Source: an uncultured Chloroflexota bacterium (GTDB taxonomy: Bacteria > Chloroflexota > Anaerolineae > Anaerolineales > Villigracilaceae). Taken from it: 32,385 bases of DNA. The notes below the pieces were generated by a model. It searched no databases. It was not told where the DNA came from and worked only from the letters and a program-made list of their open reading frames with translations. The stretch is from contig CAADGT010000132.1 in assembly GCA_900696595.1 (NCBI GenBank), positions 1 through 32,385 on the forward strand. The letters run 5' to 3'. Shown one piece after another: positions 25,211-32,024 of this stretch. The position numbers and the translations under genes are program-made. How positions within the stretch are numbered: position 1 is the first letter of the stretch; the number at the start of each line of letters is the position of its first letter.

Positions 25211-25255
25211 GATGAACTCCTGAAAGGCGAGGGGACCGGCTGTGAACATGGAATT

Positions 25256-25261
25256 ATTGTA
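25256..25261 (-). promoter_or_regulatory. TACAAT -10-like box for the sigma operon
   Basis: On the minus strand TACAAT is followed by AATTCC and then ATG (25247-25249), in frame with the small gene. It is the only good promoter-like hexamer between the DUF3054-like gene and the operon. No -35 is seen. Confidence 0.45.
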
Positions 25262-25272
25262 GCATGGAAAAT

Positions 25273-25653
25273 TTATGCGCCGCGCTTTGCCGGTAAAATA
25301 TACAGCCGTCTCCAGATCGTCATGCCGGCGGCGTTTGAAACGCCGAGGATGAGGGCAAAGAGCGGAAGCGCGGGCGCGTTCAGCAGCGCTCCCCGCAAAA
25401 TGACGGCAAAGGGCGCGGCGAAAAGCATGGCGAGCGGAATGCGGAAAAGGTTTTTTGGGATGGAGATTATGGTCGGGTCGAACAGCCCGAACCACGGGGC
25501 GAGCAAAAACCAGCCCAGCAAAGCCGGGAAGAGAACCGCCGCTATGCGCGGAAGAAACGATAACTCGACCTCGCCATGGGTGGCGAAGCCGATGATGGTG
25601 AGAATGACAAGGGCGATGGTATCGCCGAGGATGAGGGTGGTTTTTTTGGTCAT
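25273..25653 (-). CDS. DUF3054-like small membrane protein
   Basis: A 126-residue protein with four likely transmembrane helices. LILGDTIALVILTIIGFATHG at the N-terminus and the later LLGWFLLAPWFGLF resemble the DUF3054 family (about 120 residues, function unknown). I start it at the ATG at 25653 because residues upstream of it are encoded by the palindromic repeat. No strong ribosome site is visible. It lies downstream of der on the same strand, separated by the repeat. Confidence 0.7.
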   Translation of the reverse strand: MTKKTTLILGDTIALVILTIIGFATHGEVELSFLPRIAAVLFPALLGWFLLAPWFGLFDPTIISIPKNLFRIPLAMLFAAPFAVILRGALLNAPALPLFALILGVSNAAGMTIWRRLYILPAKRGA

Positions 25654-25661
25654 GATTATTG

Positions 25662-25725
25662 TGTCGTTGCGAGGAGCCGCTCTTCGGCGACGAAGCAATC
25701 TGTCGAGCGCGCCCCGGCAGTGACG
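25662..25725. repeat. worn copy of the TGTCATTGCGAGG palindrome
   Basis: TGTCGTTGCGAGGAGCCGCT, then GACGAAGCAATCTGTCGAGC and CGGCAGTGACG, match the element at 16224-16305 in order. It fills the gap between the der stop and the start of the DUF3054-like gene. As a hairpin at a 3-prime end it may protect der mRNA. Confidence 0.7.
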
Positions 25726-25726
25726 G

Positions 25727-27091
25727 TTATTCCTTTCTTCCTTTCAATACGATCCGGATCGGGGTTCCCAAAAAGCCGTACTCGGCGCGGATCTGGTTTT
25801 CGAGGTAGCGCATGTAGGTAAAGTGCATCAGCGAGGGTTCGTTGACGTAGATCATGAACGTCGGCGGGTCGGAGCGGACTTGCGTGCCGTAGTACATCCG
25901 CAATGAACGCCCGGCGTGCGTCGGGTGCGGGTGCGCGTCCTGCGCGTTGTGAATGATCTCGTTGATCTTCGACGTGGTCAGCCGCGCAAGCCGTTCCTCC
26001 TGCACGCGCAGCGCCAGCGGCAGAACTTGATCCACCCGCTGTCCCGTCTTTGCCGAGATGTACAAGATGGGGACGTAGGCGACGAAATTCAATTCATCGA
26101 GGATTTTCTGGGTGTAGGCGTCCATGGTCGAGCCGTCTTTTTGAATCGCGTCCCATTTATTGACCAGGACCACGCACGATTTCCATTCGTCTTTGATAAA
26201 GCCCGCGATATGCGCGTCCTGGGTGGCGATGCCGGTCGTGGCGTCTATCATCAACAGCGAAACGTCGGCGCGTTCGATGGCTTTGAAGGAGCGGATGACG
26301 CTGTATTCCTCGACGCCTTTCTCGATCTTGCCGCGCCGGCGGATGCCGGCCGTATCTATCAAGGTGATGGGCAGTCCGCCGAACTCGATGCTCATATCAA
26401 TCGCATCGCGCGTCGTCCCGGCGATGGGGCTGACGATGACGCGCTCCTCGCCGACCAGTTTGTTCAACAGGCTCGATTTCCCCACATTCGGCTTGCCTAC
26501 GATGGCGACCTTGATGTTGTTGTCTTCCTCCTCTTCCTTTTGTTCGGGAAAGGAGGCGACCAGCGCGTCGAGCAAATCGCCGGTGTTCGTGCCGTGAATG
26601 GCCGAAATGGCGTATGGTTCGCCCAGACCGAGTTCGTAGAACTCAGCCGCCGAGTCGCGCCGCTCCCTCGATTCGCATTTATTGACCGCCAATATGATTG
26701 GCGGACGAAACGAGCCGTCGTCCTGTTTTCTCTGCATCCGCCGCAGAATTTCCGCCACCTCGCGGTCGGGTTCGGTCGCGCCGGTTTCCCCGTCCACGAC
26801 GAAGATAACGGCGTCCGCTTCTTGAATCGCGGCTTGGGCTTGTCGGCGGATGTCGCCAATGAAATCGGCGGAACCGACCGAGAGCGGAGTGCGACCGCCG
26901 TGCGTCGGGTCAATGCCGCCGGTGTCAATCACGGTAAAGGCGCGCGCGTTCCATTCCGCATCGCCGAAGAGGCGGTCGCGGGTCGTGCCGGGGGTGTCGT
27001 CTACGATCGCCATCCGCTCGCCGACAAGGCGGTTGAACAGCGTAGATTTCCCGACATTGGGTCTGCCTACAAGCGCAACAATTGGTTTCAT
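25727..27091 (-). CDS. der: ribosome biogenesis GTPase Der (EngA)
   Basis: A 454-residue GTPase with two G domains in tandem followed by a KH-like domain, needed for 50S assembly. G1 motifs are GRPNVGKS (9-16) and GKPNVGKS (199-206). DTPGTTRD and GTTRDAID give the switch regions, and NKCE and NKWD the guanine-specificity motifs. The linker between them is acidic (EQKEEEEDNN). Length and order match Der. The ATG has no ribosome site but is preceded by TACAAT with six bases between, pointing to a leaderless mRNA. A full MITE copy lies 48 bp upstream. Confidence 0.97.
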   Translation of the reverse strand: MKPIVALVGRPNVGKSTLFNRLVGERMAIVDDTPGTTRDRLFGDAEWNARAFTVIDTGGIDPTHGGRTPLSVGSADFIGDIRRQAQAAIQEADAVIFVVDGETGATEPDREVAEILRRMQRKQDDGSFRPPIILAVNKCESRERRDSAAEFYELGLGEPYAISAIHGTNTGDLLDALVASFPEQKEEEEDNNIKVAIVGKPNVGKSSLLNKLVGEERVIVSPIAGTTRDAIDMSIEFGGLPITLIDTAGIRRRGKIEKGVEEYSVIRSFKAIERADVSLLMIDATTGIATQDAHIAGFIKDEWKSCVVLVNKWDAIQKDGSTMDAYTQKILDELNFVAYVPILYISAKTGQRVDQVLPLALRVQEERLARLTTSKINEIIHNAQDAHPHPTHAGRSLRMYYGTQVRSDPPTFMIYVNEPSLMHFTYMRYLENQIRAEYGFLGTPIRIVLKGRKE

Positions 27092-27097
27092 GAGGAT

Positions 27098-27103
27098 ATT
27101 GTA
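27098..27103 (-). promoter_or_regulatory. TACAAT -10-like box for a leaderless der mRNA
   Basis: On the minus strand TACAAT is followed by ATCCTC and the der ATG. The six-base gap would place transcription start at the start codon. No -35 or Shine-Dalgarno sequence is seen. Confidence 0.5.
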
Positions 27104-27139
27104 CTTTACTACTTGTGAAAGATTTTTTATATCGTAGGG

Positions 27140-27281
27140 TTGATTGCCTTACGCTTTGTTTTTATGACGCGGAAAACGCGGATGAACGCAGATTTTTTGA
27201 CAAAACGTCCGAAAAGACGCCTTGAATCCGCATTTTTTCGCGCTCGTCCGCGTCCTGATTTTAAGAGTGTAAGGTAATCAG
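27140..27281. mobile_element. 142-bp palindromic MITE-like element, copy 2
   Basis: Same ends as copy 1 (TTGATTGCCTTACGCT on the left, GTGTAAGGTAATCAG on the right) and exactly the same length. Flanked by ATCGTAGGG at 27131-27139 and 27282-27290, a 9-bp target duplication that differs from the one at copy 1. No open frame of note. It lies between der and the cdaR 3-prime end. Confidence 0.9.
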
Positions 27282-27290
27282 ATCGTAGGG

Positions 27291-27417
27291 GCGATTTTTG
27301 AATGGACATGCAGGGAGGAAGGGTTTTGCAGGCGGCGCGGTTGGGCGGTTATGCGGCGACCCTTTCTTGTATAACGAGAGATCGGAAGAAGTTGGGCGGG
27401 TCGCTCCTGCTATTTTT
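27291..27417. other. rest of the der-cdaR gap, nothing recognised
   Basis: Together with the MITE this gap spans 27092-27417. I see no gene, promoter or terminator hairpin in these 127 bases. An open frame starting at 27302 on the plus strand runs antisense into cdaR and is not convincing. Confidence 0.5.
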
Positions 27418-28680
27418 TCAGGGGGTTGGCGTTGACGTCGGCGCGCCTTGTTCGAGCGGAGTCAACGACACTTCCACCGTATTCGGCAGGATGGACTCGG
27501 CGACGATATTATCCACCAGAACTTGCACAATAGGTGTAAGTTGGTACGTCCCTGCGCCAAAGCCGGTCAAGTCCACCGTTACGCGCACCGACTGGCGGGT
27601 GAGCGTATCCAATATCGGGAGCGGGCCCGAGAGGATGATATCCACGCTGGTAGGCGAAACCTGCGCGTTCAGGTCGCTTTCCAGCCCGACGATCTCGATG
27701 CGCTGACCCGACAGTGTAACGCTGCTTTCGATGGGCGAGACGCCCGCTTGAACGAGGACTGTCGGCTCGCCGACGATCGAAATGCCCGGCAACAGGCTGA
27801 GTTTCAGGCGCGTGGCTATGTCTTCCTTTGCATTCTGCAGGTCGAGCGGTTGGGTTTCGAGAACCCCGGGCAAGCTGTTCACCAAATCCGGGTCTTCGGA
27901 ATAGATCGTGACCACGGGCGGCGAAACGGATATATCCGTCAGGCGGTATCCGCTTGCGACTCTGCCGAGCATGGTCACCTTCACTGCCACATCGCGATAC
28001 CCACCCTGCTGGCTGATGGGCATGATGACGCGCACGATTTCCGGCGAGACGCTCACCCCGCTCACTGGTTGGCCGCGTTCGTCGAGCGCTTCCACCTTGA
28101 GGAATTGATCGAAGTTTTCGCGCAGGCTGTTTAAGTCTGCGGAGACGCGGGCGCGGCTCACCTTCTCGACTTGAGACTGGGCTCCCGACACGACGATTTT
28201 GTCCGGCTCGAGGCTTGATTCCCCGACCTGATACCCGACCGCGGCTTCGCCTGAAATCCGCAGATCAACTTCGAGCGTTTTTGTGATGAGCGGTTCGAGT
28301 GTGAATGTGACCGCCTGCGGCGCGACGGAGACCGTCTGCACGGGACGCGCGTTCACTTGAATCTGAAGTTCAACCGTATGCTCTCCGGCGCTCAGTCCGG
28401 AAACATCGAGGATGGCGCGCACGATCTGCGGGTCGGCGTCAATCAATTTCCAGACCGAACTCGGCGCGCGCAGGGTCAGTTCCACGCTGCTTGGAATCGG
28501 CTTGCTGAAAACAAGGTTTGACGACTGGCCGATGATTTCGATCGGCGCCGGCGAAGAAATCGAACGGGTCTGATCGGGGTCGGCGGATGTGACCGAGGAT
28601 ATCCATACCGCCACCGCCAGGGCAAACGCCCAGAGAAATGTCCGGTAATTATTTGCGATCCAGCGAAATATGACGCGCAT
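27418..28680 (-). CDS. cdaR: YbbR-domain protein, CdaA regulator (CdaR)
   Basis: A 420-residue protein with one N-terminal membrane segment (about 10-30, FLWAFALAVAVWISSVT) and an outside part built of about four YbbR-like beta repeats (for example residues 45-125, 130-215, 220-310 and 315-405). Each repeat has the pattern in which a strand ends in VxVSP or VxVxP followed by VxVxL. It ends in a Thr/Pro tail. CdaR binds and modulates the diadenylate cyclase CdaA. Its ATG directly follows the cdaA stop (TAAATG), so the two are coupled. Confidence 0.9.
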   Translation of the reverse strand: MRVIFRWIANNYRTFLWAFALAVAVWISSVTSADPDQTRSISSPAPIEIIGQSSNLVFSKPIPSSVELTLRAPSSVWKLIDADPQIVRAILDVSGLSAGEHTVELQIQVNARPVQTVSVAPQAVTFTLEPLITKTLEVDLRISGEAAVGYQVGESSLEPDKIVVSGAQSQVEKVSRARVSADLNSLRENFDQFLKVEALDERGQPVSGVSVSPEIVRVIMPISQQGGYRDVAVKVTMLGRVASGYRLTDISVSPPVVTIYSEDPDLVNSLPGVLETQPLDLQNAKEDIATRLKLSLLPGISIVGEPTVLVQAGVSPIESSVTLSGQRIEIVGLESDLNAQVSPTSVDIILSGPLPILDTLTRQSVRVTVDLTGFGAGTYQLTPIVQVLVDNIVAESILPNTVEVSLTPLEQGAPTSTPTP

Positions 28681-29556
28681 TTATTGTTTATCGTCCCTAC
28701 GTCTTTTTCCCGCCGTGAAAAGGCGGCTCATCAAACCGGCTTTTTGCTCCGCGCCGCTTGGGCGGAAAAACGCCGCAAGGATATTTTCCAGCCGCTCCGG
28801 GTCGAGCCGCCGCAACACCCTTCCCGAGTGAGCGATGGAGATCGCCCCGCTCTCCTCCGAGACGACGATGGCGATGGCGTCGCTGACTTCCGAAATCCCG
28901 AGCGAGGCGCGGTGTCTCAACCCCATCTGGCGTTCGGGGGTGCGGTTCAGGATGCCCGACGCGGAAAGCGGCAGGACGCACGAGGCGGCCGCCACCATCG
29001 AGTCCGCGATGATCGCCCCGCCGTCGTGCAAGGGTGTGTTTGGATAAAAGATCTGCAACAACAATTCCGGCGTGACCTTTGCGTTCAGGCGCACGCCGGT
29101 CTGGATGAATTCGTCCAGATTGTCGAGTCTTTGCATCACGATCAGCGCGCCGTGTTTGCGGGCTGAAAGCCGCGCCGCCGCGCCCGACACCGCGCGGATG
29201 GTCTCGTCCAAAGCCTGTTCGGAGGATTTGCCCGGAGAGGGCAGAAAGGTCCCGGCGCGCCCGATGCGTTCGAGCGTCCTGCGGATCTCCGGGGCGAAGA
29301 TCACAGGCAGGGCAAGGAGCATCGCCGGCAGGGCGTTGCGCGCAAACCACGAGAAGGCTGGCAGTTCCACGAGACTCGTGATCAGCGTGATTGCCACGAT
29401 CAACATGATCATACCGCGCAGCAACGCCATGGCTTGCGTGTCGCGCAGGGAATACAACAACGCAAAGAAGATCAGCGTGACGAGCAGGATATCCAGGGCG
29501 CTCAGCCAGCTGATGCGCTGGAAGATGAAGAAGAGGTTGTTCAGAAGTTCGGTCAC
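28681..29556 (-). CDS. cdaA: diadenylate cyclase CdaA (DAC domain)
   Basis: A 291-residue membrane enzyme that makes cyclic di-AMP from two ATP. Three hydrophobic helices occupy residues 15-88. The DAC domain follows, with PLHDGGAII (175-183) and GLRHRASLGISE (212-223) as the two nucleotide-binding motifs. The usual DGA reads DGG-A here. SEESGAISI is also conserved. The start is a GTG with no clear ribosome site. The last 20 residues are rich in Arg and Lys. Upstream coaE is on the same strand but separated by 174 bp holding a repeat. Confidence 0.95.
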   Translation of the reverse strand: MTELLNNLFFIFQRISWLSALDILLVTLIFFALLYSLRDTQAMALLRGMIMLIVAITLITSLVELPAFSWFARNALPAMLLALPVIFAPEIRRTLERIGRAGTFLPSPGKSSEQALDETIRAVSGAAARLSARKHGALIVMQRLDNLDEFIQTGVRLNAKVTPELLLQIFYPNTPLHDGGAIIADSMVAAASCVLPLSASGILNRTPERQMGLRHRASLGISEVSDAIAIVVSEESGAISIAHSGRVLRRLDPERLENILAAFFRPSGAEQKAGLMSRLFTAGKRRRDDKQ

Positions 29557-29609
29557 GGATGGATTGGACCGCTTCGCCGTCCGGGCTGTCTTTTATGCCC
29601 CAATAAAGA

Positions 29610-29701
29610 GATTGTTTCTTTAGCACACGGATTTAATGGATGACCCGGATTGGTTTCTCCGTGAAATCCGTGTAATCCGTGTACAAAAAGATTTAAGAAA
29701 C
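29610..29701. repeat. GTTTCTTTAGCACACGG inverted repeat
   Basis: Left end GTTTCTTTAGCACACGGATT; right end CCGTGTACAAAAAGATTTAAGAAAC. The two ends are imperfect inverse complements, with ATCCGTGTAATCCGTG in the right arm. It shares its right end with the repeat at 18579-18690. It fills most of the gap between cdaA and coaE. Confidence 0.7.
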
Positions 29702-29716
29702 ACCCTCCAGGTGATT

Positions 29717-29728
29717 TGACTTAAGTCA
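29717..29728. promoter_or_regulatory. 12-bp perfect palindrome
   Basis: TGACTTAAGTCA is a perfect dyad two bases beyond the coaE stop, upstream of cdaA on the minus strand. It could be a regulator site, but a single 12-bp dyad can occur by chance. Confidence 0.3.
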
Positions 29729-29730
29729 GC

Positions 29731-30876
29731 CTAGATGGGACGCAGAACGCGGTCCTGCCTTAATTGTTTGAAGAATAACACACTATTCGCCGGGGCGGCT
29801 TCGGCTGCGGCTTCCTGCCATGCCTGCGCGCCGAGGCTTTCGGGAGCGCGTTTTTCATAGCCGAGTTTCTGCCAGAGCGCGTCCTGCGCGGCAAGCGCGT
29901 CTGTGGCGAAGATCAACGAGGCTTCGCTTTGCAGTTCGCCCGAGGCGGCTTCCACGCCGCCGACCAGAGTTTCAAGCGCCTTTGCGATGTCGAGGTTGCC
30001 TTCGAGAAATATGTCGGTTGTGCGCGTCACCAGGTTTTCCACCTGCCAGCCCGCCACACCCACCACCTGCCCGTCGGATTGCAGGAGCATGAAGGCTTTG
30101 TCGCCGAAACTTTCCATCACTTCGTCTGCGGTCATTTTACGTTTGCCCTTGCTGAGCCGGGTGACTAGGTCTGCGATGGAGGCGGCGTGTTTCGGCTTGC
30201 CGCGATGCGTGGAGAGCGCGCCGCTTCCGGCTGGTCTCTTGATCGCGGCTGTGTCCGTTGGCGCGTCCCTTGCGCCCGGCACGGTCTCCTTCCACGCCTC
30301 ATTGACCTGCTTCCAAAGGTCGTCGTACGAACCGGTATTGGTGATGACCATGTTCGCCATATTGACCTTGATGCTTTGCGCCGACTGCGCGCGAACGCGC
30401 TCCTGCGCCTGCTCGCGGGTGAAACCGCGTTTGCGCATCAAACGCTCCACCTGCGTCGCTTCGGGGGCGTTCGTCACCCAAACTGTGTCGCATGTTTTGC
30501 GCAGATCGCCTTCGAGCAGTTTGATCGCTTCGATTACGATCACCGGCTGTGAGGCTCGTTGAATAAGCAGTTCCGTCGCCTGTTTTACCAGCGGATGGAC
30601 GATCTCCTCCAACTGTCGCATTGCCTCGGGGTCGCTGAAAACGAGGTTGCCAAGTTTGCGACGATCAATCTCCCCGTCGCGATTCAAAAGCCACTTGCCG
30701 AACCTGTCAATCACCTGTTGATGGCCCGGCGCGCCTTTTGCATAAGCGCGATGAGTGAGCGCGTCCGCGTCTATGGTGTACGCGCCCAAATGTTCCAACA
30801 TACGGCGCACCACGCTCTTTCCGGTGGCGATGTTGCCGGTCAGGCCGATCACGAATTTTCCGGACAGGTTGCTCAA
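29731..30876 (-). CDS. coaE: dephospho-CoA kinase with C-terminal GNAT-like domain
   Basis: A 381-residue protein, nearly twice the normal CoaE length (about 200). Residues 1-200 are CoaE, the last step of coenzyme A synthesis: GLTGNIATGKS (11-21) is the P-loop, followed by IDADALTHRAY, HPLV and RLMKRG-like RLMRKRGFTREQA. After a basic linker (205-240), residues 245-375 form a second domain (KAFMLLQSDGQVVGVAGWQV, then a segment ending LWQKLGYEKR) whose pattern resembles a degenerate GNAT acyltransferase. The start is TTG with AAAGGAA upstream. The role of the extra domain is unknown; it could bind CoA. Confidence 0.88.
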   Translation of the reverse strand: MSNLSGKFVIGLTGNIATGKSVVRRMLEHLGAYTIDADALTHRAYAKGAPGHQQVIDRFGKWLLNRDGEIDRRKLGNLVFSDPEAMRQLEEIVHPLVKQATELLIQRASQPVIVIEAIKLLEGDLRKTCDTVWVTNAPEATQVERLMRKRGFTREQAQERVRAQSAQSIKVNMANMVITNTGSYDDLWKQVNEAWKETVPGARDAPTDTAAIKRPAGSGALSTHRGKPKHAASIADLVTRLSKGKRKMTADEVMESFGDKAFMLLQSDGQVVGVAGWQVENLVTRTTDIFLEGNLDIAKALETLVGGVEAASGELQSEASLIFATDALAAQDALWQKLGYEKRAPESLGAQAWQEAAAEAAPANSVLFFKQLRQDRVLRPI

Positions 30877-31178
30877 TGCGAATTTCCTTTAGACTACGGT
30901 ATTGGGTTTCACGCCAATTTTAATGTCTTTTTCCGAAATGTCCACCTTTCCGCGGCGGGGATCGTATGGCTTATTATCTGGCGCGCTTCGTGCCGCAAAC
31001 TTCAGTTTGCGCTTGCGCGAGCGCAAACAGTGGATTTTTCTACATTATCTCAACAATAAACTGCCGCGCTCCCGAAGGACGCCGGGGCGGTGTGAGCGAG
31101 CGCCCTTCGACTTCGGGCTTAGAAAAACCGCTTCGCTCTCCGCTCAGGACGGCTTTTCTGCTTAGGACGGGTTTTCAA
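30877..31178. other. coaE-rnpB intergenic region with nested palindromes
   Basis: No convincing gene. GCAAAC-TTCA-GTTTGC (30995-31010) forms a hairpin, and GTTTGCGC (31005-31012) with GCGCAAAC (31021-31028) forms an overlapping alternative one. Divergent promoters for coaE and rnpB should lie here; only the rnpB one is clear. Confidence 0.6.
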
Positions 31179-31207
31179 TTGACTTCCCGTCCCTCCGCAG
31201 GTATCAT
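31179..31207 (+). promoter_or_regulatory. sigma-70-type promoter of rnpB
   Basis: TTGACT (31179-31184) and TATCAT (31202-31207) are separated by exactly 17 bases. Transcription would start near 31214-31218, which agrees with the predicted first base of the RNase P RNA. This is the best promoter in the window. Confidence 0.8.
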
Positions 31208-31217
31208 GGCTTCACTT

Positions 31218-31696
31218 CAGGCTGGTCGGGCAATCGCGGTCCTGCGTTGACGGGATCGAGGAAAGTCCGCACTCCTATAGAGCACGGCGTCGGAGAGTAC
31301 CCCGGGGCGGGGAAGCCGCCGAGAGGCGTGAACCTGCCGGAATGGGCCACAGAAACAGTCAGCGACCCCCACCCGTCCTCTCCCAAATTCCTTCGGAATT
31401 TGGGAGAGGCGCCCCGCAAGGGGCGGAGGGGGCGTGATGGTGAAAAGGTGGTGTAAGAGACCACCGGCGCATGTAGTAATACATGCGGCCAGGCAACCCC
31501 CGCCGGGAGCAAGGCCAAGCAGGGACGATTTCGTCTGTGGACGATGGGAGGCTGCTCGTCTCCTTACGCGCCCTTCCCTCCTGTGGGTTGGGTCAGTCCC
31601 GGGTAGGCTGCACCGAGCGGAGCGGCGACGCTCCGCCCAGAGAGATGATTGCCCAGGTGGAAACACCGGACAGAATGCGGCTTATAGACCAGCCTG
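31218..31696 (+). ncRNA. rnpB: RNase P RNA (bacterial type A)
   Basis: The catalytic RNA that trims tRNA 5-prime ends. P1 pairs CAGGCTGGTC (31218-31227) with GACCAGCCTG (31687-31696). The universal GAGGAAAGTCC (31258-31268) and ACAGAATGCGGCTTATAG (31670-31687) form the P4 core, and GGGTAGGCTGC holds the L15 loop bases that bind tRNA CCA. The outline is that of a type A RNA, but at about 479 nt it is longer than the E. coli one (377). Part of the excess is a 15-bp perfect hairpin (31377-31409) plus a CGCCCC-GCAA-GGGGCG hairpin (31410-31425) in the P12 region. No terminator is visible after P1. Confidence 0.95.
31377..31409. repeat. perfect 15-bp hairpin inside rnpB
   Basis: CCTCTCCCAAATTCC (31377-31391), loop TTC, GGAATTTGGGAGAGG (31395-31409). 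The perfection of the stem contrasts with the rest of the RNA and suggests a palindromic repeat element inserted into the variable P12 arm. Confidence 0.7.
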
Positions 31697-31711
31697 GAGC
31701 GCTTTATCGGA

Positions 31712-32023
31712 ATGACGAATCAAAAACTTTCAGCCATTGTCCGAACCCTGAATACGAAAAACGCAAAACCCGAAACGATTCGCCTCGCAGTGGGAGAATT
31801 GCTCGCGGACGCCGAAGAAGTTCTCCGCGATTGGACTGACCTGACATCGGCGACGCCGCTTGCAAACGCAAAACTCAGCGTCCGCATCATCCCCGCCGAG
31901 CAGCAATGTATGTGGTGCTTTCTTGTCTATCGCCCGCAACAGGGCGAAACCAAATGCCCCCAATGTCATAGCGTCGGCGCGAAGATCATTCACGGCGAAG
32001 AACTCTTTCTTGAAGAAGAATAG
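31712..32023 (+). CDS. HypA-like zinc-ribbon protein
   Basis: A 103-residue protein. The C-terminal half (LSVRIIPAEQQCMWC, then CPQCHS, then IIHGEELFLEE) strongly resembles the zinc domain of HypA/HybF nickel metallochaperones, including the IxxGxEL ending. The N-terminus lacks the MHE nickel-binding start of HypA and no hydrogenase genes are present. It may be a HypA relative with another job. It begins 15 bases after the rnpB P1 helix, and GGAG (31696-31699) overlaps its last base, so it is probably read from the rnpB promoter. Confidence 0.7.
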   Translation: MTNQKLSAIVRTLNTKNAKPETIRLAVGELLADAEEVLRDWTDLTSATPLANAKLSVRIIPAEQQCMWCFLVYRPQQGETKCPQCHSVGAKIIHGEELFLEEE

Positions 32024-32024
32024 A

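Noticed and set aside
25916..27118. 400-codon open frame on the plus strand, antisense to der
   Set aside because: It lies wholly opposite der, has no recognisable motif, and arises from GC-rich codon structure of the real gene.
28697..29626. 309-codon minus-strand frame overlapping cdaA
   Set aside because: Frame-shifted shadow; cdaA in the other frame has all DAC motifs.
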